DNA of 64,000 nt from Eubacterium sp. MSJ-33. GTDB taxonomy: Bacteria > Bacillota > Clostridia > Lachnospirales > Lachnospiraceae. How positions within the stretch are numbered: the stretch's first letter is position 1; every line of letters begins with the position of its first letter. Location: positions 2,248,525 to 2,312,524 of the forward strand of contig NZ_CP076562.1 in the NCBI RefSeq assembly GCF_022174665.1, read 5' to 3'. Shown here piece after piece: positions 39,449 to 47,128 of this stretch. The notes below the pieces were generated by a model. It did not search any database, was not told the origin of the DNA, and saw only the letters and a program-made list of their open reading frames with translations. A program made the translations under genes and the position numbers.

Positions 39449-39918
39449 GAGTAATAACATTTCACGATCCAAATGAGGAAAACGGATATTTGAGTAATTG
39501 GTATCTATCAGATTTTGAAGTAAGAGGAGTGAAATACACTTCGATGGAACAGTATATGATGCATCAAAAGGCGGTTGTCTTTGGCAATGCGGAAATTGCA
39601 AAGCAGATTCTTGCAACGAATGATGTGGCATTTGTTAAAAAATTAGGTCGACAGGTGTCAGGGTACATAGAAAATGTATGGAATGGAATGAGGCAGATCC
39701 TCGTTTTCGAAGGACTTATGGCAAAGTATTCCCAGAATCCGGACTTAGGAGAAAAACTTAAGGCAACAGGAGATGCACTTCTCGCGGAAGCAGCAGTCCG
39801 GGATCATATATGGGGAATCGGTTTATCCATGCGGGATCCGAAAAGATTAAACCGGCGGTTATGGAACGGACAGAATCTGCTTGGATATGCAACTATGTTA
39901 GTGCGGGATAGAATTTAG
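39445..39918 (+). CDS. NADAR-domain protein (ADP-ribose processing)
   Basis: 157 residues, one NADAR/YbiA-like domain: FHDPNEENGYLSNWYLSDFE, SMEQYMMHQKAVVFGN, WNGMRQILVFEGLMAKYSQN, and the conserved end DHIWGIGLSMRD...LWNGQNLLGYATMLVR. Established roles are N-glycosidic hydrolysis of riboflavin intermediates (YbiA/RibX) and removal of ADP-ribose from guanine bases in DNA opposite DarT1-type toxins. Beside two RNA ligases, and away from riboflavin genes, a role in reversing ADP-ribosylation of nucleic acid is the more likely reading (inference). Confidence 0.88.
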   Translation: MRVITFHDPNEENGYLSNWYLSDFEVRGVKYTSMEQYMMHQKAVVFGNAEIAKQILATNDVAFVKKLGRQVSGYIENVWNGMRQILVFEGLMAKYSQNPDLGEKLKATGDALLAEAAVRDHIWGIGLSMRDPKRLNRRLWNGQNLLGYATMLVRDRI

Positions 39919-39944
39919 GGTGGATGTGCCGGAAAGGTGAGGAA

Positions 39945-40601
39945 ATGGAATCTATGTCAGAGGAACAAAAGGAACATGTGATAGGAGTAATCATGGGTGT
40001 GTTATTTGTGGTGCTGTATATAGTGCTGCTAATAGTGATTCTATATAATTCTAATTATATGTATAATTATAAATATTTTAGAACAAGCGGATATTCTATG
40101 AGACCTGCAATAGTATGCGGAGATAAAGTAGAGATTCGAAAACGCAAACTTCCAAAACGTGGAGATATAATCGCAATAAGATTTGGAAAAGAATATTTTA
40201 TAAAACGATGTATCGCTCTACCAGGCGATACGGTCCAAATTAAGGATGGACAGGTAATCCTGAATGGAATTGTACAGGATGAGTCAGCGTATATTGAAGC
40301 TGTGCGTAATACAGAGAATTATGCAGGTAAATTAGAAATGCCCATAACGCTTCAAGAAGGTCAATATGTCGTTTTGGGCGACAATCGTAATGAAAGTAGT
40401 GATAGCCGGGATTTTGGATTGGTCAAGGCAGAAAATATCATTGGTACAGTGATTAAAATCGACCGTGGGCATTCGTGGTGGGACGGTGAAAAATTCTATG
40501 TGCAATACGTAAACACGATGCGGGAGATTTTGCCGCGGATACCAAAATGGAAAATAATGTTGGCTGGCTTGAAGATAGATTTGTGTGATTGGATTTACTG
40601 A
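39945..40601 (+). CDS. Signal peptidase I family protein
   Basis: About 218 residues; the start may be 39945 or 39954. One transmembrane helix (about 12-33, VIGVIMGVLFVVLYIVLLIVIL) precedes the S26 catalytic domain: serine in SGYSMRP (about 51), lysine in YFIKRCIALPGD (about 87) and LGDNRNESSDSRDFG. All catalytic boxes are intact. The C-terminal 50 residues extend beyond a minimal SipS. It is unexpected inside an RNA-ligase operon, with no obvious secreted substrate adjacent. Confidence 0.88.
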   Translation: MESMSEEQKEHVIGVIMGVLFVVLYIVLLIVILYNSNYMYNYKYFRTSGYSMRPAIVCGDKVEIRKRKLPKRGDIIAIRFGKEYFIKRCIALPGDTVQIKDGQVILNGIVQDESAYIEAVRNTENYAGKLEMPITLQEGQYVVLGDNRNESSDSRDFGLVKAENIIGTVIKIDRGHSWWDGEKFYVQYVNTMREILPRIPKWKIMLAGLKIDLCDWIY

Positions 40602-40643
40602 ATTTAATATTGTTCAAGCGGGAAAGTAGTTGGAGGTAATGCG

Positions 40644-41036
40644 ATGAATATAAATATTAAAAAGAATTTTGTCCATATAGATGTAACATTTGAAGAAGGT
40701 GTATCGGTGTTGGACGGAATTACGGGTGAAGGAAAAACTTTCCTGATAAAATCAATTTATGAGTATTGTTTAAGTGTGGGGATTGATGTTTTATATATTT
40801 CATATGAAAATTCATTGGAGACAGATTTAATAAAATCCGCTTGCCGTAATAAAAAAATAATATTGTTTGACAATGCAGATCTCTATATGACGGATGAACT
40901 ATTTCGATACTTGAAAAGCTTAAATGATAAGATTGTGATAGTTGCGATGAAACATTCATTTCTTTTTGATTCCTTTGATTGTAAAAGTTATAGGGTAGAA
41001 TACAAAGGAAAGGATTTGCGGATAGAAAATTGGTAA
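40644..41036 (+). CDS. Small P-loop protein
   Basis: 130 residues, much shorter than a usual ATPase. Walker A DGITGEGKTFL (about 24-34) and a Walker B-like strand KIILFDNADLYM (about 75-86), with D followed by N instead of the catalytic acid. A further strand DKIVIVAMKHSFLF looks like sensor 1. It ends after the core fold, so it may act as a switch or heteromeric partner. TTGGAGG precedes the ATG; 16 bp before the phosphoesterase. Confidence 0.75.
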   Translation: MNINIKKNFVHIDVTFEEGVSVLDGITGEGKTFLIKSIYEYCLSVGIDVLYISYENSLETDLIKSACRNKKIILFDNADLYMTDELFRYLKSLNDKIVIVAMKHSFLFDSFDCKSYRVEYKGKDLRIENW

Positions 41037-41052
41037 AGAAAGGAAATACTGC

Positions 41053-41796
41053 ATGGGAAGGATATTTATAACCGGAGACACACATGGTGAAAATGATATA
41101 GGAAAATTGAATACACGATTATTTCCGATACAAAAACAATTGACAAAGGACGATTATGTGATTATCGTAGGTGATTTCGGTGCTTGCTGGTATGGAGGAA
41201 GCGATATCGAGCAGACCAATCAGGGGTATGAAATTCCGCCTCGGCACAGAAGTTATGTTGGAAAAGATGATTATCTTTTAAATTGGTATGAGAAGAAGAA
41301 TTTTACGACGCTATTTATCGATGGCAATCATGAAAATCACAAACTGTTAAATACGTTTGCTGTAGAACGTTGGCATGGCGGACTTGTCCATCGGATTCGC
41401 CCGTCGGTGATTCATCTTATGCGCGGACAGGTGTACGAGATTGCTGGAAGCACATTTTTTACGATGGGTGGCGCAAGTTCTGTTGATCGTATGCATCGAT
41501 TGGAAGATGTTTCATGGTGGAGTGCAGAATTGCCAAGCAACGAAGAATATGAACAGGCATTGGATAATCTGGATCAATGTGGATGGAAGGTTGACTATGT
41601 GTTGACACATTGCTGTGGAAGTGATGTTTTGCGCCAGATGCGTACACATCATCCGCAAAGCGATAAGCTTACCCAGTTTTTGATGTCTTTGGAGGGACGG
41701 TTGGAATATAAGATGTGGTATTTTGGACATCATCATATAGACAGGCAGGTGGATAGAAACCATCGGGCATTATATGAAGATGTTGTTGAATTGTAA
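41053..41796 (+). CDS. Calcineurin-like metallophosphoesterase
   Basis: 247 residues. All metal motifs are intact: IFITGDTHG (about 4-12), VIIVGDFG, FIDGNHENH, VLTHCCGSD and MWYFGHHHIDRQ. This is the PPP/SbcD-fold class; specificity is not predictable. In an RNA-repair setting a likely job is end-healing, such as removing 2',3'-cyclic or 3'-phosphates before ligation (inference). A deleted second copy of its 3' end is visible about 620 bp downstream. Confidence 0.88.
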   Translation: MGRIFITGDTHGENDIGKLNTRLFPIQKQLTKDDYVIIVGDFGACWYGGSDIEQTNQGYEIPPRHRSYVGKDDYLLNWYEKKNFTTLFIDGNHENHKLLNTFAVERWHGGLVHRIRPSVIHLMRGQVYEIAGSTFFTMGGASSVDRMHRLEDVSWWSAELPSNEEYEQALDNLDQCGWKVDYVLTHCCGSDVLRQMRTHHPQSDKLTQFLMSLEGRLEYKMWYFGHHHIDRQVDRNHRALYEDVVEL

Positions 41797-41821
41797 TATG
41801 GAGAAGGTTGGAGGTAGAAAA

Positions 41822-42400
41822 ATGAGTTTATTTGTCTGTAAAGATAATGATGCTGGAACTCTTTTTTTTGACAAAGAAAAACGTGTGCTCTGTTTTTCGT
41901 CATATCAGAATATTCAGGATGAATTTTGTAGCAGCTTAGAATCTAATGTATGCTACCAGTCTGAAGAAATAATGTTTTTTGATTTTCCATCTGTGAAGGA
42001 ATTTTTAAGTGATAATGGAATTGAGTATAAGGGGGGATATTTGTTAGAATGTGATGAGTGGATACCAAAAGTGCAGTTTGTCACGCATCTGCATTTTATT
42101 TTGCAAATGAGTTGTATACTGCTTTACTCTTATGACTCTTATGCTGCTTATAATCACGACTATGACAAAAATTATACGGTTGTGGGTGTTTTGTTTGAAC
42201 CTAGTTTGTTCGAATTAAAATACATACTACCGGTATTGAAGAAGATGGATATTTATGTAGTTGTAAATTGTGGGTTGTCTGGTACAGATTTTTGGCTGAT
42301 GGATGCTGTCGAGGCGGGGATAGAGGTATTCGTATATGGGGTATCGGTAAGTGGAAAGAATCGTAAGGAATTGATGGATTATCTGGATAAGAATGGATAA
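41822..42400 (+). CDS. Unknown protein of RNA-ligase operon (192 aa)
   Basis: Starts at the ATG 6 nt after GGAGGT; a longer frame would run into the phosphoesterase gene. Two halves: an aromatic, Cys-containing N-terminus (CKDNDAGTLFFDKEKRVLCF) and a C-terminal alpha/beta part (LKYILPVLKKMDIYVVVNCG, then MDAVEAGIEVFVYGVSV) that looks like a nucleotide- or sugar-binding strand-loop-helix fold. No catalytic motif recognised, no transmembrane helix. Confidence 0.7.
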   Translation: MSLFVCKDNDAGTLFFDKEKRVLCFSSYQNIQDEFCSSLESNVCYQSEEIMFFDFPSVKEFLSDNGIEYKGGYLLECDEWIPKVQFVTHLHFILQMSCILLYSYDSYAAYNHDYDKNYTVVGVLFEPSLFELKYILPVLKKMDIYVVVNCGLSGTDFWLMDAVEAGIEVFVYGVSVSGKNRKELMDYLDKNG

Positions 42401-42415
42401 TAAAGAAGGGAAATG

Positions 42416-42465
42416 CTGTTGATCGTATGCATCGATTGGAAGATGTTGTTGAATTGTAATATGGA
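42416..42465 (+). pseudogene. Deletion scar of a duplicated phosphoesterase gene
   Basis: 42416-42447 repeats 41480-41511 exactly (CTGTTGATCGTATGC ...), and 42439-42465 repeats 41776-41802 exactly, which is the phosphoesterase stop and the following bases. The two source segments meet at the shared 9-mer GAAGATGTT. The stretch is thus a second copy of the gene's 3' part with about 273 bp removed between short direct repeats. Confidence 0.85.
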
Positions 42466-42483
42466 AAAAGGAGAAAATACAAA

Positions 42484-43257
42484 ATGATAAAAAAACCGGA
42501 AAGCCGGCACATGTATAAAATTACATTAAATGATTATAATCGTTGTCCTATTGCGGAAGGATCTGCACTCTTTTTTACAGAAGATATAGAGGAATTCCAG
42601 AAACGATGGTTTACATTGGAACCGGATGAAGACAAAAAAAGCAGATTTTTGCGATCGAAGAATGGAGAATGTGTAACAGATTCTTTTTGCTCTGACGCAA
42701 GTCTTAATATTGTACAGCAGGGTACTTCAAGGATATATGAGGAACAGAAATTTGTATTACATGATAAAGAAATGAACGTACAAAATTTTTTTGGCTGTAC
42801 AAGTGTTTTTTATTCTAAAAAGCTGGAGATTACATTTCGATGGATCTGTTTTCAAGGGGAATATTATCGCATTGCAAAGTATCTTGCAGCAGGCATATGT
42901 GAAATAGATGATGGTTTGTATCGTACGGTAGAATGCAACGGAAATCGCGTGCTTGAAAATAACATCCCATTCAAAACAAAATATAGATTTACCTATGCAG
43001 ACTTGCGAAGGCAGGGACTACTGGATAACTATACGGACGAAGAATTGGATGACGTAAAAAAATTTCTGGATCCCCGGTATACGACACCGGAAGAAGCAAC
43101 ACTGAATGCCTTTCGGGATAATAGTGTGCAGTCAATCTGCTATGTTACAAATAAGTATTTTGGAACCGAAGAGGATCTGATGGCAGATAGTTCGCAATTC
43201 GAGGTTACGGATGAAGTAATAGATCGGCTTTTGTGCGATATTGTAGGGGATGCTTGA
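42484..43257 (+). CDS. Unknown protein of RNA-ligase operon (257 aa)
   Basis: AAAGGAG precedes the ATG. Soluble, mixed alpha/beta. Visible segments include SALFFTEDIEEFQKRWF, FRWICFQGEYYRIAKYLAAG and the acidic C-terminal FEVTDEVIDRLLCDIVGDA. No family recognised. It immediately follows the phosphoesterase scar, so it occupies the same relative place after the second (deleted) copy as the 192-aa gene does after the first. Confidence 0.7.
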   Translation: MIKKPESRHMYKITLNDYNRCPIAEGSALFFTEDIEEFQKRWFTLEPDEDKKSRFLRSKNGECVTDSFCSDASLNIVQQGTSRIYEEQKFVLHDKEMNVQNFFGCTSVFYSKKLEITFRWICFQGEYYRIAKYLAAGICEIDDGLYRTVECNGNRVLENNIPFKTKYRFTYADLRRQGLLDNYTDEELDDVKKFLDPRYTTPEEATLNAFRDNSVQSICYVTNKYFGTEEDLMADSSQFEVTDEVIDRLLCDIVGDA

Positions 43258-43269
43258 AAATAAGTAAAT

Positions 43270-43291
43270 CCACAGGCTGATGAGCTTGTGG
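43270..43291 (+). other. Intra-operon hairpin
   Basis: CCACAGGCT (43270-43278) pairs with AGCTTGTGG (43283-43291) with one G-T pair. There is no T-run, so it is probably an mRNA processing or stability element before the ATPase gene rather than a terminator. Confidence 0.4.
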
Positions 43292-43343
43292 CTATTTGCA
43301 GAGCACTTGATATGTAGGATTGACAGGGAGTGAAGAAAGTAAT

Positions 43344-44534
43344 ATGTCAGATATATTACCGGAATTTACAACAAAAAGATTTATTTATAACGCGTTGGAG
43401 AAGAATGCATTAAATAAACCAGGTTGTTATTGTGTAATTGGTGCTAAAAAGATTGGAAAGACTGTGCTATTAAAACAGTTAAGACAACACAACGAAACGA
43501 ATACAGTGTATATTGATGCAAGTACATTAGGGTATGAAACAAATTTTAAAGATTTATATAAATCTTTAGAAGAAAAGGGTATAAAAAATATTCTCATAGA
43601 TGATATAAATAAGTTAAATGAGGATTTAATTGCTGATTTTAACTCAGATACTATTTCTTATGCAAATAAGATTTGCTTTATATTATCTGGAAGTATTTGT
43701 GCTTCTGTACGAAAATTTTGCAGAGATATTTGTATGGGAGGCTGGGAATACGAGTTGCCGCCAATCATGTATATTGAAAGATTGTGTTGGAAAAAAGGTT
43801 TAAATAAAGTTAGTGCAGAAGCGGTAAAAAAACTTTCAAGCTACGATTTATATCTTTCATACTTAAAGATGCAGAACACGGTTAGCGATAAGCAAGGCTT
43901 AGATAATATCACTGATATTGTGGCAGATACATTAGAGTCCTACTTGAGGTGTACTGCTTTAGGAGACAGTCAAATAGATATGTCAGTCATAGATATTTAC
44001 GAGATAATAAAGTATTTTTCCATGTGTCAGTATGTACATCAGGTTGGTAATGATGAAAAAGCAAATTTTGATTCTATTCCGGGATTACCGAAAAATATTC
44101 GGGAGAGTCTGGAATATGCATACGATAAGGAAAAAAAGAGGTGGGAACTATCCGGGATAGAAAAAGATTATGTGTTATGTTTATTATATGGAAGTTGTCT
44201 TGTGAAGGGAATATGGCAGCAGAAAGGTTTGAATCTGCAATTGGATTGTAATTGCGTAAATGCCTTTGTTTTTGAATATCCATGGTTGAGCAGTTTATTC
44301 TTGTCTACAAGAGTGAATAACACAAGATCATTGATTGCTATGTGGATAGAGAATTCTGTATTGGCACATGAGTCTTATATATATCCTTATTCTGATAAGT
44401 ATAAGGATATAGGCAGTCACGAAATTGATAAGGTAATTGCAAGTATGGAATTAGAATATATGGATTTGGTAGAGAAAGAAGAACTGGAGTCTTGCTTGAG
44501 TGTTGATCAGCTTATAGAGAAATACTTTGGATAA
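43344..44534 (+). CDS. P-loop ATPase (archaeal-ATPase/AAA_14-like)
   Basis: 396 residues. Walker A GAKKIGKT (about 33-40) and Walker B NILIDDINK (about 81-89), followed by an arginine-containing ILSGSICASVRKF sensor-like strand. This resembles STAND/AAA_14 ATPases that pair with a fused or separate nuclease, but the C-terminal half (about 170-396) is helical with no nuclease motif I can see. A candidate sensor or switch for the operon. Confidence 0.7.
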   Translation: MSDILPEFTTKRFIYNALEKNALNKPGCYCVIGAKKIGKTVLLKQLRQHNETNTVYIDASTLGYETNFKDLYKSLEEKGIKNILIDDINKLNEDLIADFNSDTISYANKICFILSGSICASVRKFCRDICMGGWEYELPPIMYIERLCWKKGLNKVSAEAVKKLSSYDLYLSYLKMQNTVSDKQGLDNITDIVADTLESYLRCTALGDSQIDMSVIDIYEIIKYFSMCQYVHQVGNDEKANFDSIPGLPKNIRESLEYAYDKEKKRWELSGIEKDYVLCLLYGSCLVKGIWQQKGLNLQLDCNCVNAFVFEYPWLSSLFLSTRVNNTRSLIAMWIENSVLAHESYIYPYSDKYKDIGSHEIDKVIASMELEYMDLVEKEELESCLSVDQLIEKYFG

Positions 44535-44552
44535 TATAATAAGGAGGTATCT

Positions 44553-44804
44553 ATGACACATAGGGAATTAAAATTAGAAGAGTTACAGGTAGGAATGACC
44601 GTACCAACTACTTGTTTAAACAGTATAGTAGGTGTTCCAATAACAATTAAAGCTTCTACAATAGATTATTCAGATCCTTTTTTAAGGGGACAAATAGTAA
44701 GTATTGGTGAAGAAGGAATAGAAAATATAGATGATGACGATTGTATGTATATATACAATTCAAGGGATATGTCAGATTTTGATGGAGAAATGGGAGATTT
44801 ATAA
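44553..44804 (+). CDS. Unknown small acidic protein (83 aa)
   Basis: A strong AAGGAGG precedes the ATG. Begins MTHRELKLEELQVGMTVP and ends in a very acidic DMSDFDGEMGDL. The ELQVGM...QIVSIG pattern suggests a small beta-barrel. Last clear gene of the operon, 18 bp after the ATPase. An 18-19 residue frame (44836-44895, MSLTEEDLERIFAEESGEE) follows but is too short to call. Confidence 0.6.
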   Translation: MTHRELKLEELQVGMTVPTTCLNSIVGVPITIKASTIDYSDPFLRGQIVSIGEEGIENIDDDDCMYIYNSRDMSDFDGEMGDL

Positions 44805-44962
44805 CAGTTTATTTAGGAGTAGATTAGGGATATATATGAGTTTAACAGAAGAAGATCTTGAACGGATATTTGCGGAGGAATCGGGGGAGGAATAAATATC
44901 GGACCATTTATGATATGTGGTTTAAATGTATAAAAAAACATCCCCACAAACGGACGAAACGG

Positions 44963-44991
44963 TTGACTCTAGGGTAAAATACGGGTATAAT
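44963..44991 (+). promoter_or_regulatory. Sigma-A promoter of HTH-Uma2 gene
   Basis: TTGACT (44963-44968), 17 bp, then TATAAT (44986-44991), 50 bp before the start codon. It shows the fusion gene is transcribed independently of the RNA-ligase operon. Confidence 0.8.
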
Positions 44992-45040
44992 ATGCATAAA
45001 GGAACTGGTAACGGAAATACATTCCAAAGGAGCGATGCAT

Positions 45041-45826
45041 ATGACGATTGAAGAGATGAAAGAAAAGAAGCGGGAACATGGATACACGTACAACATGATG
45101 TCGCAGATGTCGGGGGTTCCGCTTGGAACCGTGCAGAAGATTTTTACGGGCGAGACGAAATCACCGCGCTATGATACGCTTGAGGCATTGGCACGTATAT
45201 TCGAAAACAGTGACCGGGATTACCTGTATGCGGATATGGTTGAGGATTCCGGTACGGCGTATGCGGCGAAGGTACAGGGGCAGTATACGCTGGATGATTA
45301 TTATGCGTTACCGGAAGACCGCAGGGTAGAGTTGATTGATGGTTGTATCTATGATATGGCGGCACCGTCTACGATACATCAGTTGATTGCGGGAGAGGTT
45401 TATCGTCAGGTGTCGAATTTTATTCTGGAGCATGATGGACCGTGTGTGCCGTTTATCTCTCCGGTTGACGTACAGCTTGACTGCGATGACAAGACGATGC
45501 TGCAGCCGGATGTCGTTATTTTGTGTGACATTGACCGGATAAAGGTGCGCTGCATCTATGGTGCGCCGGATTTTGTGCTGGAAGTAATCTCGAAATCCAC
45601 CCGGCTTCGCGACTATGGAAAGAAGCTTTCCAAATACATGGATGCCGGTGTGAAGGAATACTGGATTGTGGACCCATACCAGAAGCGCATTATGGTGTAT
45701 GAGTTCAACAAAGAAATCTTCCCTGTGATTTATGAAATTGATGCGGATATCCCGGTCGGTCTGTATGATGGCAGGTTAACGATCAATTTGGCGGCGTTAA
45801 TAAAGAAGATTGAGAAACTGTTGTAA
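45041..45826 (+). CDS. HTH-Uma2 fusion (XRE domain plus PD-(D/E)XK nuclease)
   Basis: 261 residues from the ATG 8 nt after AAAGGAG. Residues about 8-62 are an XRE-type HTH (YNMMSQMSGVPLGTVQKIFTGETKSPRYDTL). From about 80 comes a Uma2/DUF820 domain: YYALPEDRRVELIDGCIYDMA, with nuclease-core QPDVVIL and APDFVLEVISKST (E...K acting as ExK), ending KEYWIVDPYQKRIMVYE. Uma2 proteins are numerous in cyanobacteria and mobile regions, with unclear roles. The DNA-binding fusion suggests sequence-guided action or autoregulation. Confidence 0.85.
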   Translation: MTIEEMKEKKREHGYTYNMMSQMSGVPLGTVQKIFTGETKSPRYDTLEALARIFENSDRDYLYADMVEDSGTAYAAKVQGQYTLDDYYALPEDRRVELIDGCIYDMAAPSTIHQLIAGEVYRQVSNFILEHDGPCVPFISPVDVQLDCDDKTMLQPDVVILCDIDRIKVRCIYGAPDFVLEVISKSTRLRDYGKKLSKYMDAGVKEYWIVDPYQKRIMVYEFNKEIFPVIYEIDADIPVGLYDGRLTINLAALIKKIEKLL

Positions 45827-45985
45827 TGAAAAAGTAGTAGTTATTCGAATAGAGGTTAAAGATTCTGTGTAATAACATGCAACAAAATATCCTGTTGGAA
45901 GCGATGACAAAGCTTGAGGCAAATGTTTACTATTCAGTATGGAATAAATATGTACGGATTACGTATCTGTTATTTCAGAATCCGG

Positions 45986-46078
45986 AAAAATGCCGGTATG
46001 AACGAGTATATATCGAAACCACTCGATATCGGAAAAGTGAAGGCGACAATCGCCAGATATGTGGAGCGGAAGGGATAA
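45986..46078 (+). pseudogene. Fragment of a receiver domain
   Basis: Decoded from 45998 the frame reads MNEYISKPLDIGKVKATIAR then YVERKG and stop. That is the end of a CheY-type receiver (lysine of the KP switch plus last helix), as found at the C-terminus of hybrid kinases. The upstream frame loses similarity within a few codons, so this is a remnant. The rest of the 349-bp gap to 46175 holds only this, a weak 69-codon frame and the first 36-bp repeat. Confidence 0.55.
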
Positions 46079-46133
46079 TAGAGTAAGAAAGTACGTAAGT
46101 GAAATCATAATACAAAGGTCTGGATGCTTATTG

Positions 46134-46169
46134 GTTGAACGATACACTATTTTTGGAGGGGGGTTCAAC
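46134..46169 (-). repeat. 36-bp CRISPR-like repeat, copy 1 (degenerate, distal)
   Basis: Begins GTTGAACGATACACT and ends GGTTCAAC on the plus strand; differs from copies 2 and 3 at two positions (T to G twice in the GGAGTGGTG block). The ends GTTGAAC/GTTCAAC are exact inverted repeats. It is the copy farthest from the cas2 remnant, where CRISPR terminal repeats usually degenerate. Confidence 0.85.
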
Positions 46170-46175
46170 TATACT

Positions 46176-46643
46176 TTATCTTGGATATATAGTATCTAAT
46201 ACTTCTTCCTGTGTGCATAACCTTATTAATGTTATTTTATCATATCCCTTATTTTCACTACTTGAAAACAAAATGCTCACATACAAATTATTATCAATTT
46301 CGTAATATTGATATATTATTCCCGAACCAAACTGACCGTTAGGCTCACCTATTTCTTCAAGAATTTGTTCATATGTACTTGTATTATTCAATTTATAAAA
46401 ATATTCGAGATTTATATCCCTATCAACATACTTATACGATGCAAGAATCCCCGCCACTCTTATTGAATTTCCTGTTTTTTCCCCTTTTGTCTCATTTGCA
46501 ATAATCTCTGTCTCAGATTTTATACTATTATTTCCTTTCACAATATTTTCCTTCTTCTTTCCAACTTGATAACCCAAACTAAATATACTAATTAACATAA
46601 TAATACAAAATACACTAATTAAATATTTCTGATAATTTTTCAT
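46176..46643 (-). CDS. Membrane-anchored small protein, possible immunity protein
   Basis: 155 residues: a short N-terminus, one hydrophobic signal-anchor (YLISVFCIIMLISIFSLGYQ) and an extracytoplasmic part. The last 70 residues (TSTYEQILEEIGEPNGQFGSGIIYQYYEIDNNLYVSILFS) resemble the small SmpA/BamE-like fold found in many lipoproteins and immunity proteins. It follows the rhs fragment on the same strand, the usual place for an immunity gene, which is the only basis for that guess. Very low GC. Confidence 0.6.
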   Translation of the reverse strand: MKNYQKYLISVFCIIMLISIFSLGYQVGKKKENIVKGNNSIKSETEIIANETKGEKTGNSIRVAGILASYKYVDRDINLEYFYKLNNTSTYEQILEEIGEPNGQFGSGIIYQYYEIDNNLYVSILFSSSENKGYDKITLIRLCTQEEVLDTIYPR

Positions 46644-46698
46644 TCAAAACAACTCCCATCTTGTCTAGTAATGTAATATTCTCCAACCACTTTATATC

Positions 46699-47040
46699 CT
46701 AAAATATCTGCTGCAATTGTATAGTCAGTAATCGTATCTCCATATATGGATTAACAACGAGTGTTATTCTTTTGCCTCCAGTCATTTCTTCTTCATATTC
46801 ATCGAAATTTATCCCCACAACATTCATATCCACATGCTCCATCGGCTGATTCCAGCAGTAATTATAGCGGTTTAATGTATCCGGTACAGAGGTAAATCCC
46901 GGTATTTTGTCCTCGCTGACAAACCTTCCCACTCCGGCATCATACCGTCTAGCCTGTGCAAAATATAATCCTCCTGCAGCCTCCATCTGATAGCCCGTAT
47001 ATCCGAATGGTTGTATCTGCTTTTCCGGACGATTCTCAAG
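46699..47040 (-). pseudogene. Rhs/YD-repeat C-terminal fragment
   Basis: The frame read from the repeat boundary encodes LENRPEKQIQPFGYTGYQ, then MEAAGGLYFAQARRYDAGVG and RFVSEDKI, then the core-ending YNYCWNQPMEHVD, followed by a short variable tip of about 40 residues. This is the conserved end of the Rhs core domain and a toxin-tip-like tail. Everything upstream of the core end is missing: the homology starts exactly at the 36-bp repeat. The frame stays open through the repeat but stops two codons beyond it. Confidence 0.8.
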
Positions 47041-47076
47041 GTTGAACGATACACTATTTTTGGAGTGGTGTTCAAC
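47041..47076 (-). repeat. 36-bp CRISPR-like repeat, copy 2
   Basis: Identical to copy 3 over exactly 36 bp with no shared flanks. Inverted 7-bp ends GTTGAAC and GTTCAAC; an internal CACT/AGTG pair can extend a bulged hairpin. It lies 871 bp from copy 1 and 833 bp from copy 3 (edge to edge). Confidence 0.9.
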
Positions 47077-47128
47077 TAATTATTTTATAAATTGATAATT
47101 TTTATTTTGCACCCGATTTCACAGCGAC

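Noticed and set aside
42416..42465. Short repeat considered as an insertion-sequence end or att site
   Set aside because: Both halves match two separate parts of the nearby phosphoesterase gene exactly, so it is a duplication remnant.
44836..44895. 19-codon frame at the end of the RNA-ligase operon
   Set aside because: No clear ribosome site and no recognisable similarity; mentioned only in the entry of the preceding gene.
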